Both the position numbers and the translations under genes were made by a program. The notes under the pieces were generated by a model. The model was not told the DNA's origin. It saw only the letters and a program-made list of their open reading frames with translations, and made no database searches. From positions 1-26,303 of IMG/VR virus record IMGVR_UViG_3300027987_000356: a stretch of 26,303 nt of DNA, one strand, 5' to 3'. Positions within the stretch are counted from its first letter, which is position 1. Each line of letters begins with the position of its first letter. Source of the DNA: a virus. This document shows positions 5,287 through 10,393 of this stretch, piece by piece.

Positions 5287-5296
5287 GACGTAAGTG
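5287..5296. promoter_or_regulatory. GACGTAAGTG, candidate operator 3
   Basis: This differs from the site at 4542 only in its first base. The match continues through 5304, so 5288-5304 and 4543-4559 share 16 of 17 bases. It lies just downstream of an A/T-rich patch that could hold a promoter. Confidence 0.3.
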
Positions 5297-5309
5297 CTCG
5301 GAATTGCTC

Positions 5310-5329
5310 AGTATCCAGGAGAGGATACT
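5310..5329. other. 7-bp hairpin with AGGAGA in the loop
   Basis: AGTATCC at 5310-5316 pairs with GGATACT at 5323-5329, leaving AGGAGA in the loop. On a rightward transcript this exposes a Shine-Dalgarno-like sequence in the loop. No T run follows, so it is not an intrinsic terminator. It may act in the leader RNA. Confidence 0.4.
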
Positions 5330-5364
5330 TAGGACTTGAGGGTCCACTTGAGAGGTGACGCTGC

Positions 5365-5511
5365 ATGTGCCCGGAAACGCAAGATCCGGTCGGACCGGCT
5401 GTCTCCGAGGGCCGCATCGAGGCGATGTCGAAGGCGGGGGCATGGGGGGAAGCGTCCCTTTGCCGTATCTATACAACCCCCCTAGAAAATTCCCCAAAAA
5501 CGGCCCCGTAG
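5365..5511 (+). CDS. Doubtful small frame, 48 aa
   Basis: ATG at 5365 has AGAGGTGA about ten bases before it. The product contains EGRIEAMSKAGAWGEASLCR, which looks protein-like, but its last third runs through an A-rich patch and a candidate promoter. It does not end near the next start. The alternative frame from GTG 5367 begins VPGNARSGR and then becomes low complexity. It may be a small gene or a frameshifted remnant of one. Confidence 0.25.
   Translation: MCPETQDPVGPAVSEGRIEAMSKAGAWGEASLCRIYTTPLENSPKTAP
5460..5488 (+). promoter_or_regulatory. Candidate rightward promoter before the 5545 gene
   Basis: TTGCCG at 5460-5465 and TAGAAA at 5483-5488 are separated by 17 bases; each matches the sigma-70 consensus at four of six positions. 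An unusually A/T-rich stretch follows in a GC-rich surround, and the next gene starts 57 bases downstream of the -10 element. Confidence 0.35.
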
Positions 5512-5544
5512 TGGGTTACACACATGAGGTGAGAGGTGGGTCGG

Positions 5545-5754
5545 ATGTCGGAGTGGCGTCAGGAGCGATCGCGGGAGACGGCTCGGGAGCAGGGGGACGC
5601 CGGACCTGGAGCGGGTGGACGAGCTCTGGGCGTGCACGGGGTACCGCGGGGGCATCCGCTGCGGGGGTGGGCGCTGGGCCAGGCGAGGGTCGTCCTGGCG
5701 AGGATTAAGGGTGAGCGAGCGCGGCTTCGTGCTGCGCGGGAGGGTTCAGGGTGA
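5545..5754 (+). CDS. Small basic phage protein, 69 aa
   Basis: ATG at 5545 follows purine-rich GAGAGGTGGG. A GTG three codons upstream is possible. The N-terminus is charged and helical (SEWRQERSRETAREQGD), the middle is Gly/Pro-rich and the C-terminus is a basic helix (QARVVLARIKGERARLRAAR). A second frame over 5600-5690 also looks protein-like, so a frameshift cannot be excluded. Its TGA overlaps the next GTG. Function unknown. Confidence 0.45.
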   Translation: MSEWRQERSRETAREQGDAGPGAGGRALGVHGVPRGHPLRGWALGQARVVLARIKGERARLRAAREGSG

Positions 5755-6023
5755 GTCAGTCAGTGGAGGTTCGGTCGAATCGGGAGTCGGTGGCGAAGAT
5801 CCTCGCGTCGCGTCTCTCGGAAGGCTGCACGTCAGGTGAGTCGTGTGACAAGTGTCGGTCGATGATTGAGGGATCGGTGAAGGAGGCTCAGCGTCTGTTC
5901 GGGTATGCGCTGATGCAGGCGCTGGGGTTCGCGCTGGATCGGTCGGCTTCGCCTGCGGTGTTGCGGAACGCGCGCGGGGATACGGCGTCTGTGGATCTGA
6001 TCGAGCGGGTGCTGGAGCAGTGA
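5751..6023 (+). CDS. Hypothetical phage protein with a CxxC pair, 90 aa
   Basis: GTG at 5751 overlaps the previous TGA as GTGA. Residues 1-25 form a helix (RESVAKILASRLSEG). Cys26, Cys32 and Cys35 (CTSGESCDKC) could form a small metal site or a redox pair. A longer helix follows (EAQRLFGYALMQALGFALDR) with enough hydrophobic residues to pack as a dimer. It ends with an acidic helix. It is the last clear gene before the convergent terminator zone. Confidence 0.62.
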   Translation: MSQSVEVRSNRESVAKILASRLSEGCTSGESCDKCRSMIEGSVKEAQRLFGYALMQALGFALDRSASPAVLRNARGDTASVDLIERVLEQ

Positions 6024-6413
6024 GCGGTGTCTCTCGGAGTCCTACGAGGGGGAGTCTGAGGGGGAGGATTCCGGCGTTCGCTCGCGGGCACGAAAAAAGC
6101 CCGCCGAGGGGAGGTGTGGGCTCGACCGGAGTGGCGGAATGCCCCGCGGACCGGTGTTTCGCGTGCGCTCCAGGGCTGTTCGCTGCGCCCCCGCCCCGAT
6201 GGTCACGCCGGCCGTCCCTGCTGCGGGTCTGTCGTCCGACGTGCCGATCCCCGGCGCGGGCGATTCGCGACGGGATCGGGGTTTTTGTCACCGCCTTCCG
6301 CAGAGAGCCAGCCTGAGGCCAATCCGACCTGCCTTGCGTGACGGCCCTGGGGGTGCGACCCGGACCCGGACAGCCGCGGCAGGCGCGCTCCGAGCCCTGG
6401 TGCTGTTCCAGGT
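6024..6413. other. Convergent non-coding zone between rightward and leftward genes
   Basis: About 390 bases separate the 3' ends of two converging gene groups. The left part holds the terminator-like hairpin (6084-6122). In 6123-6413 I see only weak, Arg/Pro-rich frames on both strands without ribosome binding sites of note, and no tRNA, repeat array or mobile element. Confidence 0.45.
6093..6122 (-). terminator. Probable intrinsic terminator for the leftward accessory operon
   Basis: On the minus strand AGCCC (6122-6118) pairs with GGGCT (6102-6098) and is followed at once by TTTTTT (6098-6093). The loop is long (15 bases) and the stem short. A second stem, GCGGGC at 6084-6089 with GCCCGC at 6099-6104, brackets the T run and could act in the opposite direction. 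The site lies exactly where the 5545-6023 and 6414-8217 gene groups converge. Confidence 0.5.
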
Positions 6414-6677
6414 TCAGAGTTGTGCTGCGCTCTCCTCCTTCTGCTGGAGGTAGCGGTCGCGTCGCGCCGAGATCTGCTCTTGGCGCGCGAGGAGTTCAGT
6501 GCGCAGGGCATCGGAGAGATCGGAGACGCGGGCCGGGTGGATGGCCACGCGTCCGCTGCGTCTTCGCCGGCTCGAGAATCGGTCTTTGAAGCGCGGGTCG
6601 TTCGGCTGTTCGCGCGGGGTTTCGAGTTTCTCACCGCACATGCGGCAGTGCGTGATGCTGATCGGCGTGGAGCTCAC
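6414..6677 (-). CDS. Hypothetical phage protein with a CxxC pair, 87 aa
   Basis: GTG at 6677 overlaps the upstream TGA and has AGGAG at a suitable distance. Residues 11-14 are a CRMC pair in a context (THCRMCGEKLETP) typical of half a zinc ribbon. A basic stretch follows (RFKDRFSSRRRRSGR), then a long charged helix (DALRTELLARQEQISARRDR) likely to form a coiled coil. It is the last gene of the leftward accessory operon. A dimer that completes a zinc site is possible but not shown. Confidence 0.6.
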   Translation of the reverse strand: MSSTPISITHCRMCGEKLETPREQPNDPRFKDRFSSRRRRSGRVAIHPARVSDLSDALRTELLARQEQISARRDRYLQQKEESAAQL

Positions 6678-7012
6678 GAGGTGCGCTCCTGGTCGCTCTC
6701 GTTCGCGAGGGCGAAGAGCCGGATGGCCTCGACCTTCCAGGCCTCGGCGTCCTCGGTCTTATGCGCCAATGCCTGCGTCAGTGCGTTCACCTGATAGCGG
6801 AGCTGGCTGTTCGCCTCCTCGAGATCGGAGCGGGACAGCTTCGGCGTTCCGTAGCGGACCCAGCGCCAGAGTCGAGAGGAGTAGCGTACGAGCCAGTGCA
6901 GGCCGAACGGGTAGCAGGCCGATCGATCGTCCCATGCTCGCCAGTAAGCGACCGCATAGCCGCGCGGGATCATCTCTCCGGGTCGCACGAGTACGGCGAT
7001 GCGGTCGCTCAT
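6674..7012 (-). CDS. Conserved-looking phage hypothetical protein, 112 aa
   Basis: ATG at 7012 has GGAGG at a suitable distance and overlaps the previous stop (ATGA). The first half contains GEMIPRGYAVAYW and a Cys-Tyr-Pro-Phe-Gly motif followed by an aromatic, basic amphipathic segment (LHWLVRYSSRLWRWVRYG, residues 38-55). I remember similar xPRGYxVAW...CYPxGLH proteins in proteobacterial phages, all of unknown role. The second half is a coiled-coil helix. The Trp/Arg-rich segment may sit at the membrane surface. Confidence 0.65.
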   Translation of the reverse strand: MSDRIAVLVRPGEMIPRGYAVAYWRAWDDRSACYPFGLHWLVRYSSRLWRWVRYGTPKLSRSDLEEANSQLRYQVNALTQALAHKTEDAEAWKVEAIRLFALANESDQERTS

Positions 7013-7239
7013 GCGGATCCCTCCGCGCCTTCGGGCTTCTCGAGCAGCGCCCAGATCTGATCGGGTGTGTTCGCGAGGTCGAAGAAGCAGCCGGGCGTCT
7101 CGATCGACGCGCACGGTCCATCGGCCGTGAAGTAGATCGACTGGATCTCGTCGATGCGGATGTAGATGATGCGGCCGTGCTTGGACTCGGCGACCAGCCA
7201 GGTTCGATCCTTCAGGTCGGTCGCGAGTCGCGGCGTCAT
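7009..7239 (-). CDS. Small beta-rich phage protein, 76 aa
   Basis: ATG at 7239 overlaps the TGA of the lipoprotein gene and has a weak AAGGT ribosome binding site, so coupling probably matters. The centre is a run of strands (TWLVAESKHGRIIYIRIDEI, QSIYFTADGPCASIETPGC), followed by FFDLANTPDQIWALLEKPE. The pattern of strands and one C-terminal helix suggests a small pleckstrin-like or beta-sandwich fold. No catalytic motif is visible. Confidence 0.6.
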   Translation of the reverse strand: MTPRLATDLKDRTWLVAESKHGRIIYIRIDEIQSIYFTADGPCASIETPGCFFDLANTPDQIWALLEKPEGAEGSA

Positions 7240-7424
7240 CGGTCGACCTTGCAGTGCGGATACCACGCGTAGACGTCGGTGATCCCGCCCTTGCTGTCCA
7301 CGTAACGTTTCGCGAGCTGTCGGTGGACGGCCGGTTCGCAAAGCAGTCGCGGACCGGGCCGATGCACGCAGGCTGCGAGTAGGATCAGCGCGAGGATCGC
7401 GTAGCGCCTCATGCCCGCGTTCAT
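7236..7424 (-). CDS. Small phage lipoprotein, 62 aa
   Basis: ATG at 7424 overlaps the upstream TGA; ATG 7412 is an alternative. After two Arg comes a hydrophobic stretch and a clear lipobox, L-A-A-C, with Cys19 as the likely lipidated residue (ILALILLAACVHRPGP). The mature part of 44 residues has two further Cys and a basic helix (QLAKRYVDSKGG). Lipoproteins of this size in phages include outer-membrane spanin subunits and exclusion proteins. It is less Pro-rich than typical Rz1 and has no overlapping Rz-like gene, so that identity is not claimed. Confidence 0.65.
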   Translation of the reverse strand: MNAGMRRYAILALILLAACVHRPGPRLLCEPAVHRQLAKRYVDSKGGITDVYAWYPHCKVDR

Positions 7425-7717
7425 CCGTCTACCCTCGGAGCCGTCGGCGGCTCGACCACGTACTCGTCAGGATAGCGGCACGGGATGATGGCGACGATGT
7501 TGGTGGCGCCGCTGGGGTCGGTTCCGACCTGAAAAGTGACGTGCTCGAGGGTGCTCAGCAGGCGGAGCTTTCCCTCGGTGCCGCCGAACGCGCGCGCGTG
7601 ATGCTCTTCGAGCATCTGCATCGCCTGGTCCCAGATGGCCCCCAGGTTCTCGGCGAGTTGCTCCGGGGTCATCCGGATCTCGCAGTTGATCGCGACGGCG
7701 AACGGCTTGTCCTTCAT
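7421..7717 (-). CDS. Hypothetical phage protein, 98 aa
   Basis: ATG at 7717 has an excellent GGAGGCACC leader and begins just after a 13-bp hairpin. The first strand (PFAVAINCEIR) leads into a helix (PEQLAENLGAIWDQAMQMLE) with HHARAFGG at its end, then two strands (VTFQVGTDPSG and NIVAIIPCRY). The His pair and acidic residues might bind a metal, but spacing proves nothing. The end is Pro-rich. No named family is recognised. Confidence 0.62.
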   Translation of the reverse strand: MKDKPFAVAINCEIRMTPEQLAENLGAIWDQAMQMLEEHHARAFGGTEGKLRLLSTLEHVTFQVGTDPSGATNIVAIIPCRYPDEYVVEPPTAPRVDG

Positions 7718-7733
7718 GGTGCCTCCAACGTAG

Positions 7734-7767
7734 GGGAGCCCCGGCACCGTGAGATGCCGGGGCTCCC
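7734..7767. other. Perfect 13-bp inverted repeat
   Basis: GGGAGCCCCGGCA at 7734-7746 pairs over its full length with TGCCGGGGCTCCC at 7755-7767 around an 8-base loop. It lies between two leftward genes, 17 bases upstream of the ATG at 7717. No T run follows on either strand, so it is not a typical intrinsic terminator. It is the strongest hairpin in the window and could act as a processing site, an attenuator or a protein-binding site. Confidence 0.65.
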
Positions 7768-7771
7768 TGCA

Positions 7772-8032
7772 CTACGGCCCGAGTTGCGACGCCCGAGCTG
7801 GAGGTCCCGTGGTTCCCAGCAGGGCGTCGCGCTCTGAACCCTGCCCCGTGCCTCGTGCTCCGTCAAGGGCACTCCGGCGAGCGCGCTGGATCTTCTCGGC
7901 GGCCTCCCGCGCATCCCTGCGGAGTTGCTCGCGAAATCGAGCCGCCTTGGATCCTTCCAGGGGGGCGATTTTCTCGAGGTTCGCGTGGACCTGTGCTGCC
8001 GTTTGCCGCCCAATCGCGTCCCGGAGGCTCAT
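7772..8032 (-). CDS. Hypothetical helical phage protein, 86 aa
   Basis: ATG at 8032 is used because it overlaps the upstream TGA; the open frame extends to 8404 only as Arg/Pro-rich sequence. Residues 4-55 are a series of charged helices (RDAIGRQTAAQVHANLEKI, REQLRRDAREAAEKIQRAR), and the rest is Gly/Ser/Thr-rich and probably disordered. It has no membrane span or Cys. Such proteins can bind nucleic acid or another small phage factor, but nothing specific is visible. Confidence 0.58.
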   Translation of the reverse strand: MSLRDAIGRQTAAQVHANLEKIAPLEGSKAARFREQLRRDAREAAEKIQRARRSALDGARGTGQGSERDALLGTTGPPARASQLGP

Positions 8033-8217
8033 CGGGTGGCCTTCAGGGCGGCGATCTGCTGGCGCCGGAGGAGCTCGCAGAGGCTCGCGAAGCGGTCGGG
8101 CCCGGCCTCGATCCCCTGCTCGTCGAGCCAGGCGCGCGCCACGCGCTGACGCTGGGCGGCGAGTTGGGGCTTGCTGGCGATTTCGTCTGGGGGTAGGTTG
8201 TGCGTTGGGTTTGCCAT
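8029..8217 (-). CDS. Hypothetical phage protein, 62 aa, first gene of the leftward accessory operon
   Basis: ATG at 8217 has only AGGG before it and faces the divergent promoter region. The product begins with a polar arm (ANPTHNLPPDEIASKPQLAA) and has a helix-turn-helix-like run (RVARAWLDEQGIEAGPDRFA then SLCELLRRQQIAALKA). The second half could be a small DNA-binding fold, but no clear sequence signature supports it. The TGA overlaps the next ATG. Confidence 0.55.
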   Translation of the reverse strand: MANPTHNLPPDEIASKPQLAAQRQRVARAWLDEQGIEAGPDRFASLCELLRRQQIAALKATR

Positions 8218-8298
8218 ACCCTGCAGCTTCGCCCGTCGGGTCCTTCAAGTCAAGGAATCCACCCGGCGGGCGGGTTGCACAGCTGAGGAGCCAGAGCC
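8218..8298. promoter_or_regulatory. Divergent promoter zone before the late genes
   Basis: Eighty-one bases separate the leftward 62-aa gene and the rightward 64-aa gene. On the minus strand TTGACT at 8253-8248 matches five of six -35 bases, but the -10 position 17 bases away (GAAGCT) is poor. No good rightward sigma-70 pair is visible, so the late promoter may use another factor. GAGGAG at 8285-8290 is the ribosome binding site of the 8299 gene. Confidence 0.3.
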
Positions 8299-8493
8299 AT
8301 GGGCGAAGAGACCCCCGAGAAAGCCGTCGCGCCGGAGACCGCCCTCGCGCCGAAGCCCTACGACCTGCCGCCAGCAGGCACGAGCGACAAGGCGCGCCTC
8401 GCACGGTGTGAAGCGGCCCTGCACGCCATCGTCAACGGAAACGCCGGACCGACGGGACCGAAGGGACTCGCCCGACAGGCACTCGGTCTCTAA
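8299..8493 (+). CDS. Hypothetical phage protein, 64 aa
   Basis: ATG at 8299 has GAGGAGCCAGAGCC before it. The first 30 residues are Pro/Ala/Glu-rich and probably disordered (ETPEKAVAPETALAPKPYDL). A short helix with a single Cys follows (SDKARLARCEAALHAIVNG), then a Gly/Pro turn (NAGPTGPKG). It is the first gene of the long rightward block and may be a small virion or assembly factor. No known motif is visible. Confidence 0.6.
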   Translation: MGEETPEKAVAPETALAPKPYDLPPAGTSDKARLARCEAALHAIVNGNAGPTGPKGLARQALGL

Positions 8494-8535
8494 GCCCTCT
8501 CGGGCGCCGCGGCCTCGGCGCCGCCGCGTCTCCCG

Positions 8536-8562
8536 AGTTGCGACCCGGCGCCGGACGCAACT
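8536..8562. other. Inverted repeat between the 64-aa and 124-aa genes
   Basis: AGTTGCG (8536-8542) pairs with CGCAACT (8556-8562); two more C-G pairs can form after an A-A mismatch. The 81-base gap 8494-8574 otherwise holds GC-rich sequence and the GAGGTGA ribosome binding site. The 13 bases at 8532-8544 also occur at 7778-7790. Confidence 0.4.
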
Positions 8563-8574
8563 TGAGGTGACGCC

Positions 8575-8949
8575 GTGACACTCGCTCCGCGCAACTTTCT
8601 CACGCCGTCCGGCGGCCAGCAGTTCCTAGATCCGCCGGGTGCTGTCGTCGGGGCCACGGTCGGCACTGTGACCACGGCATGGCGTCCGATCCCGCCGTGG
8701 GTGGACCCGGCGTTCACCGTCAACGCTACGCTGAATAGCGGCACGGGCGGCCTGATCTACACGATCGAGGACAGCCCGGACCAGTCCATCGCGGCCGTAG
8801 TCGCCACGGTCACGCTCGCGGCGACGGGCGTGTACGTCGTGGTCGCGAACCGGGCGCTGAGCGCCTACTACCGGGTCAAGTACCAGGTGCTGACCGACGG
8901 TAACTGGAGTTTCTCGTCCTACGAGGCTGGGAAGCGGAGGGTGGCGTAA
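8575..8949 (+). CDS. Probable virion-associated beta protein, 124 aa
   Basis: GTG at 8575 follows GAGGTGACGCC. The whole protein reads as alternating strands with many Val, Thr and Ala (AVVGATVGTVTTAWRPIPPW, AAVVATVTLAATGVYVVVAN), Pro/Gly turns and no long helix. Residues 50-110 resemble a small beta-sandwich of the kind in phage head fibres or tail accessories, including YYRVKYQVLTDGNWSFS. It has no signal peptide, unlike the next gene. The TAA overlaps the next ATG (TAATG). The role is inferred from composition and neighbours. Confidence 0.55.
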   Translation: MTLAPRNFLTPSGGQQFLDPPGAVVGATVGTVTTAWRPIPPWVDPAFTVNATLNSGTGGLIYTIEDSPDQSIAAVVATVTLAATGVYVVVANRALSAYYRVKYQVLTDGNWSFSSYEAGKRRVA

Positions 8950-9596
8950 TGCGTGGCTGGAAAATCCTCGGCATTGCGCTGAGCTCCCTGGCAGCCGGAG
9001 TTGCGCTCGCGCAGCAGCTGCCGTCGCTGGAGTGGGGGCGAGTCACGCTTGTCGGATCCGACGGCGCGACGCAAGCCGGAACCTCCTCCAACCCGCTCAC
9101 GACCACGGGCGGAATACAGTACGCCGAGGACACCGTCGCGGCAGGCGGAGACCTTGTCACGCTCGCGGGCACCTACCGATTCGACACGCCCTTGGCCAGC
9201 GCCGGGAATCTGGACCGCACCGTCCTCATCACCGGGCCGAGCGGCCAGCTCTGGACGGGCCTCATCAACGGCACGACAGCAGTCGGCACCTCGAACCCGC
9301 TCCCGGTTCAAGAGCAGACCGCGACCGGGATCACGCTCTCGAATGTCTCGGTCGCTGCGTCGAGCTTCACCATCGCCGCAGCGAACTCGGCTCGGCTCTC
9401 TCTGGAGTGCTGCAACACGGGACTTGCGACGATCAACGTGAGCAAGGGCACGACGCCTGCGGTTCTGGATCAGACTTCGACGGTGATTTTACCGGGCGCG
9501 TGCTGGCGGGATGAGCCTCCGGTCTACACAGGCGCCGTTTACGGAATCGGCGACCAGGCGGACGGCGCCCTTTATTGCGAGCAGAAGACGCGATGA
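8949..9596 (+). CDS. Probable tail or surface structural protein with an N-terminal signal sequence, 215 aa
   Basis: ATG at 8949 overlaps the previous TAA. Residues 1-21 look like a Sec signal peptide: Arg/Lys start, hydrophobic core (ILGIALSSLAAGVALA) and an A-L-A|Q cleavage site. The mature part is all-beta and rich in Thr, Gly and Ser. The C-terminal domain (about 130-210) resembles a widespread phage structural domain in which RLSLxCxNxGxATINVSKG is followed by a strand and a GAVYGIGDQ-like turn. Four Cys lie in this last domain (ECCN, GACW, LYCE) and could pair as disulfides. Export of a virion component would be unusual; a secreted phage product is the alternative. Confidence 0.55.
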   Translation: MRGWKILGIALSSLAAGVALAQQLPSLEWGRVTLVGSDGATQAGTSSNPLTTTGGIQYAEDTVAAGGDLVTLAGTYRFDTPLASAGNLDRTVLITGPSGQLWTGLINGTTAVGTSNPLPVQEQTATGITLSNVSVAASSFTIAAANSARLSLECCNTGLATINVSKGTTPAVLDQTSTVILPGACWRDEPPVYTGAVYGIGDQADGALYCEQKTR

Positions 9597-9700
9597 CGAG
9601 GATAGCTTCTCGCCTCGAGCGCCTCGCACAGTGGGCCGCGATCCTCGGCGTGATTGCGCTTGCGTTCTGGGCGGGCGTCGTGCAGTGGGTTTGCACCTAG
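9593..9700 (+). CDS. Single-span membrane peptide, 35 aa
   Basis: ATG at 9593 overlaps the previous TGA (ATGA). A basic amphipathic start (TRIASRLERLAQ) leads into one hydrophobic helix rich in Trp (AAILGVIALAFWAGVVQW, residues 15-32) and a terminal Cys. Length, coupling and a single span match other tiny phage membrane peptides. It sits among adhesin-like genes rather than next to an endolysin. A holin-like or regulatory role is possible but unproven. Confidence 0.5.
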   Translation: MTRIASRLERLAQWAAILGVIALAFWAGVVQWVCT

Positions 9701-9715
9701 GGGAGGGGGGACGTC

Positions 9716-9970
9716 ATGCCGAGAATTGGCAGCGCTGAGGAGGTGCTCAAGCAGGTAGAGCCGCGTCGTCAATCCGAGTCCGAGCAGCGTCGTCGCCGAG
9801 CCATTGCCGATCTCGTAGGCGGGAACACGGCTGTGCGCTATCCGGACCGCGACGAGCGCTTCCTGTTCGATTCGATCGCGGACGCGGACCGCGAGATCGG
9901 CCTCCGCGAGGCTCGGAAACTGGACCGGATCCTCGCAGAGGCGGCCGCCAAGGATCGCGAGCAGCCGTGA
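9716..9970 (+). CDS. Hypothetical phage protein, 84 aa
   Basis: ATG at 9716 has GGGGAGGGGGG before it. The product is charged and helical: an early helix (SAEEVLKQVEPRRQ), an Arg-rich run (SEQRRRRAIADL), a short strand region and a long C-terminal helix (DADREIGLREARKLDRILAE). There is no Cys, signal peptide or membrane segment. It resembles small phage helical scaffolding or DNA-binding proteins in composition only. The TGA overlaps the next GTG. Confidence 0.58.
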   Translation: MPRIGSAEEVLKQVEPRRQSESEQRRRRAIADLVGGNTAVRYPDRDERFLFDSIADADREIGLREARKLDRILAEAAAKDREQP

Positions 9971-10173
9971 GCGTCCAGAGCTCGCCGGCGCGCGGGCGGC
10001 CCGTGAAGATGACCAGGGGCCCCCACCGGACCCGCAACGTGGTGTGCCCCGGCTCTGGCTGCGCCGCGGCGCGAGCGGCCGGACGCGCGATGGTGGGAGT
10101 GGCGATCGTGCCCAAGCTGCAGCGCGGCGTGGCGAAATGCCCCGACTGCGGGGCCACCCTCTCGATCAAGTGA
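9967..10173 (+). CDS. Small zinc-ribbon-like protein, 68 aa
   Basis: GTG at 9967 overlaps the TGA before it. A basic arm (ARGRPVKMTRGPHRTRN) precedes C27-x4-C32 and C58-x2-C61, the latter in CPDCGATL, the classic knuckle of a zinc ribbon. The spacing of 25 residues between the pairs is normal for the fold. Zinc ribbons in phages bind nucleic acid or RNA polymerase. Its place among structural genes suggests late-gene control or simply a small accessory role. No specific family is recognised. Confidence 0.6.
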   Translation: MSVQSSPARGRPVKMTRGPHRTRNVVCPGSGCAAARAAGRAMVGVAIVPKLQRGVAKCPDCGATLSIK

Positions 10174-10180
10174 GGCGGCA

Positions 10181-10393
10181 ATGCCCTGGACTCAGGAAAC
10201 CGGAATGCGATCGCCCTGGACGGAAGGGCAGGACGTGCGGCTCGCGCGCGGGCACACGATCCTCGCCTTCGACGTGGCGAAGATCTCGCAGCTCGACCAG
10301 CCCATCAGTGAGCTGACGGGCGGCTCGAGGAGCTCGTGGTCGCCGCCCGAGGATGCGGCCGACCGCACGTGGACGACCGAGGTGGCCCCGTGA
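10181..10393 (+). CDS. Hypothetical phage protein, 70 aa
   Basis: ATG at 10181 is preceded by GAGGCGGC. The product contains two Trp-rich short motifs (PWTQETGMRSPWTEGQD), a strand pair (VRLARGHTILAFDVAKI) and a polar C-terminus (SSWSPPEDAADRTWTTE). The repeated PWT and SWS motifs look like a small beta protein. Its TGA overlaps the GTG of the following adhesin-like gene, so they may be made together. Function unknown; a chaperone or small fibre subunit is only a guess. Confidence 0.5.
   Translation: MPWTQETGMRSPWTEGQDVRLARGHTILAFDVAKISQLDQPISELTGGSRSSWSPPEDAADRTWTTEVAP

Larger units (their letters stand above)
5190..5544 (+). other. Mostly non-coding stretch with repeats, a hairpin and candidate promoters
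   Basis: No convincing gene fills these 355 bases. They contain an A/T-rich patch at 5270-5286 ahead of a GACGTAAGTG site (5287-5296), an inverted repeat at 5310-5329, a second GTGCCCGGAA copy at 5367-5376, a doubtful 48-residue frame at 5365-5511 and a plausible promoter at 5460-5488. GTGCYCGGAA occurs three times between 4549 and 5376. Frames starting at these copies resemble the start of the ribbon-helix-helix gene and then lose coding character, which could mark a decayed relative. Confidence 0.45.

Noticed and set aside
5746-6291. Leftward frame whose product contains PTPPLGGLFS
   Set aside because: The motif is simply the terminator DNA (GGCGGGCTTTTTT) read as protein, and most of the frame is antisense to two better rightward genes.
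6020-6316. Rightward frame of 98 codons coupled by GTGA to the 5751 gene
   Set aside because: Its product is Arg/Pro-rich with no fold-like pattern and runs through the terminator hairpin at 6084-6122; no ribosome binding site beyond the overlap.
7199-7209. GGTTCGATCC resembling a tRNA T-loop
   Set aside because: The flanking bases do not form a T stem or acceptor stem, and the sequence codes for part of the 76-residue leftward protein.
7778-8544. Thirteen-base direct repeat CCCGAGTTGCGAC at 7778-7790 and 8532-8544
   Set aside because: Flanks do not match and one copy lies within a coding region; too short to support an attachment site or mobile element.
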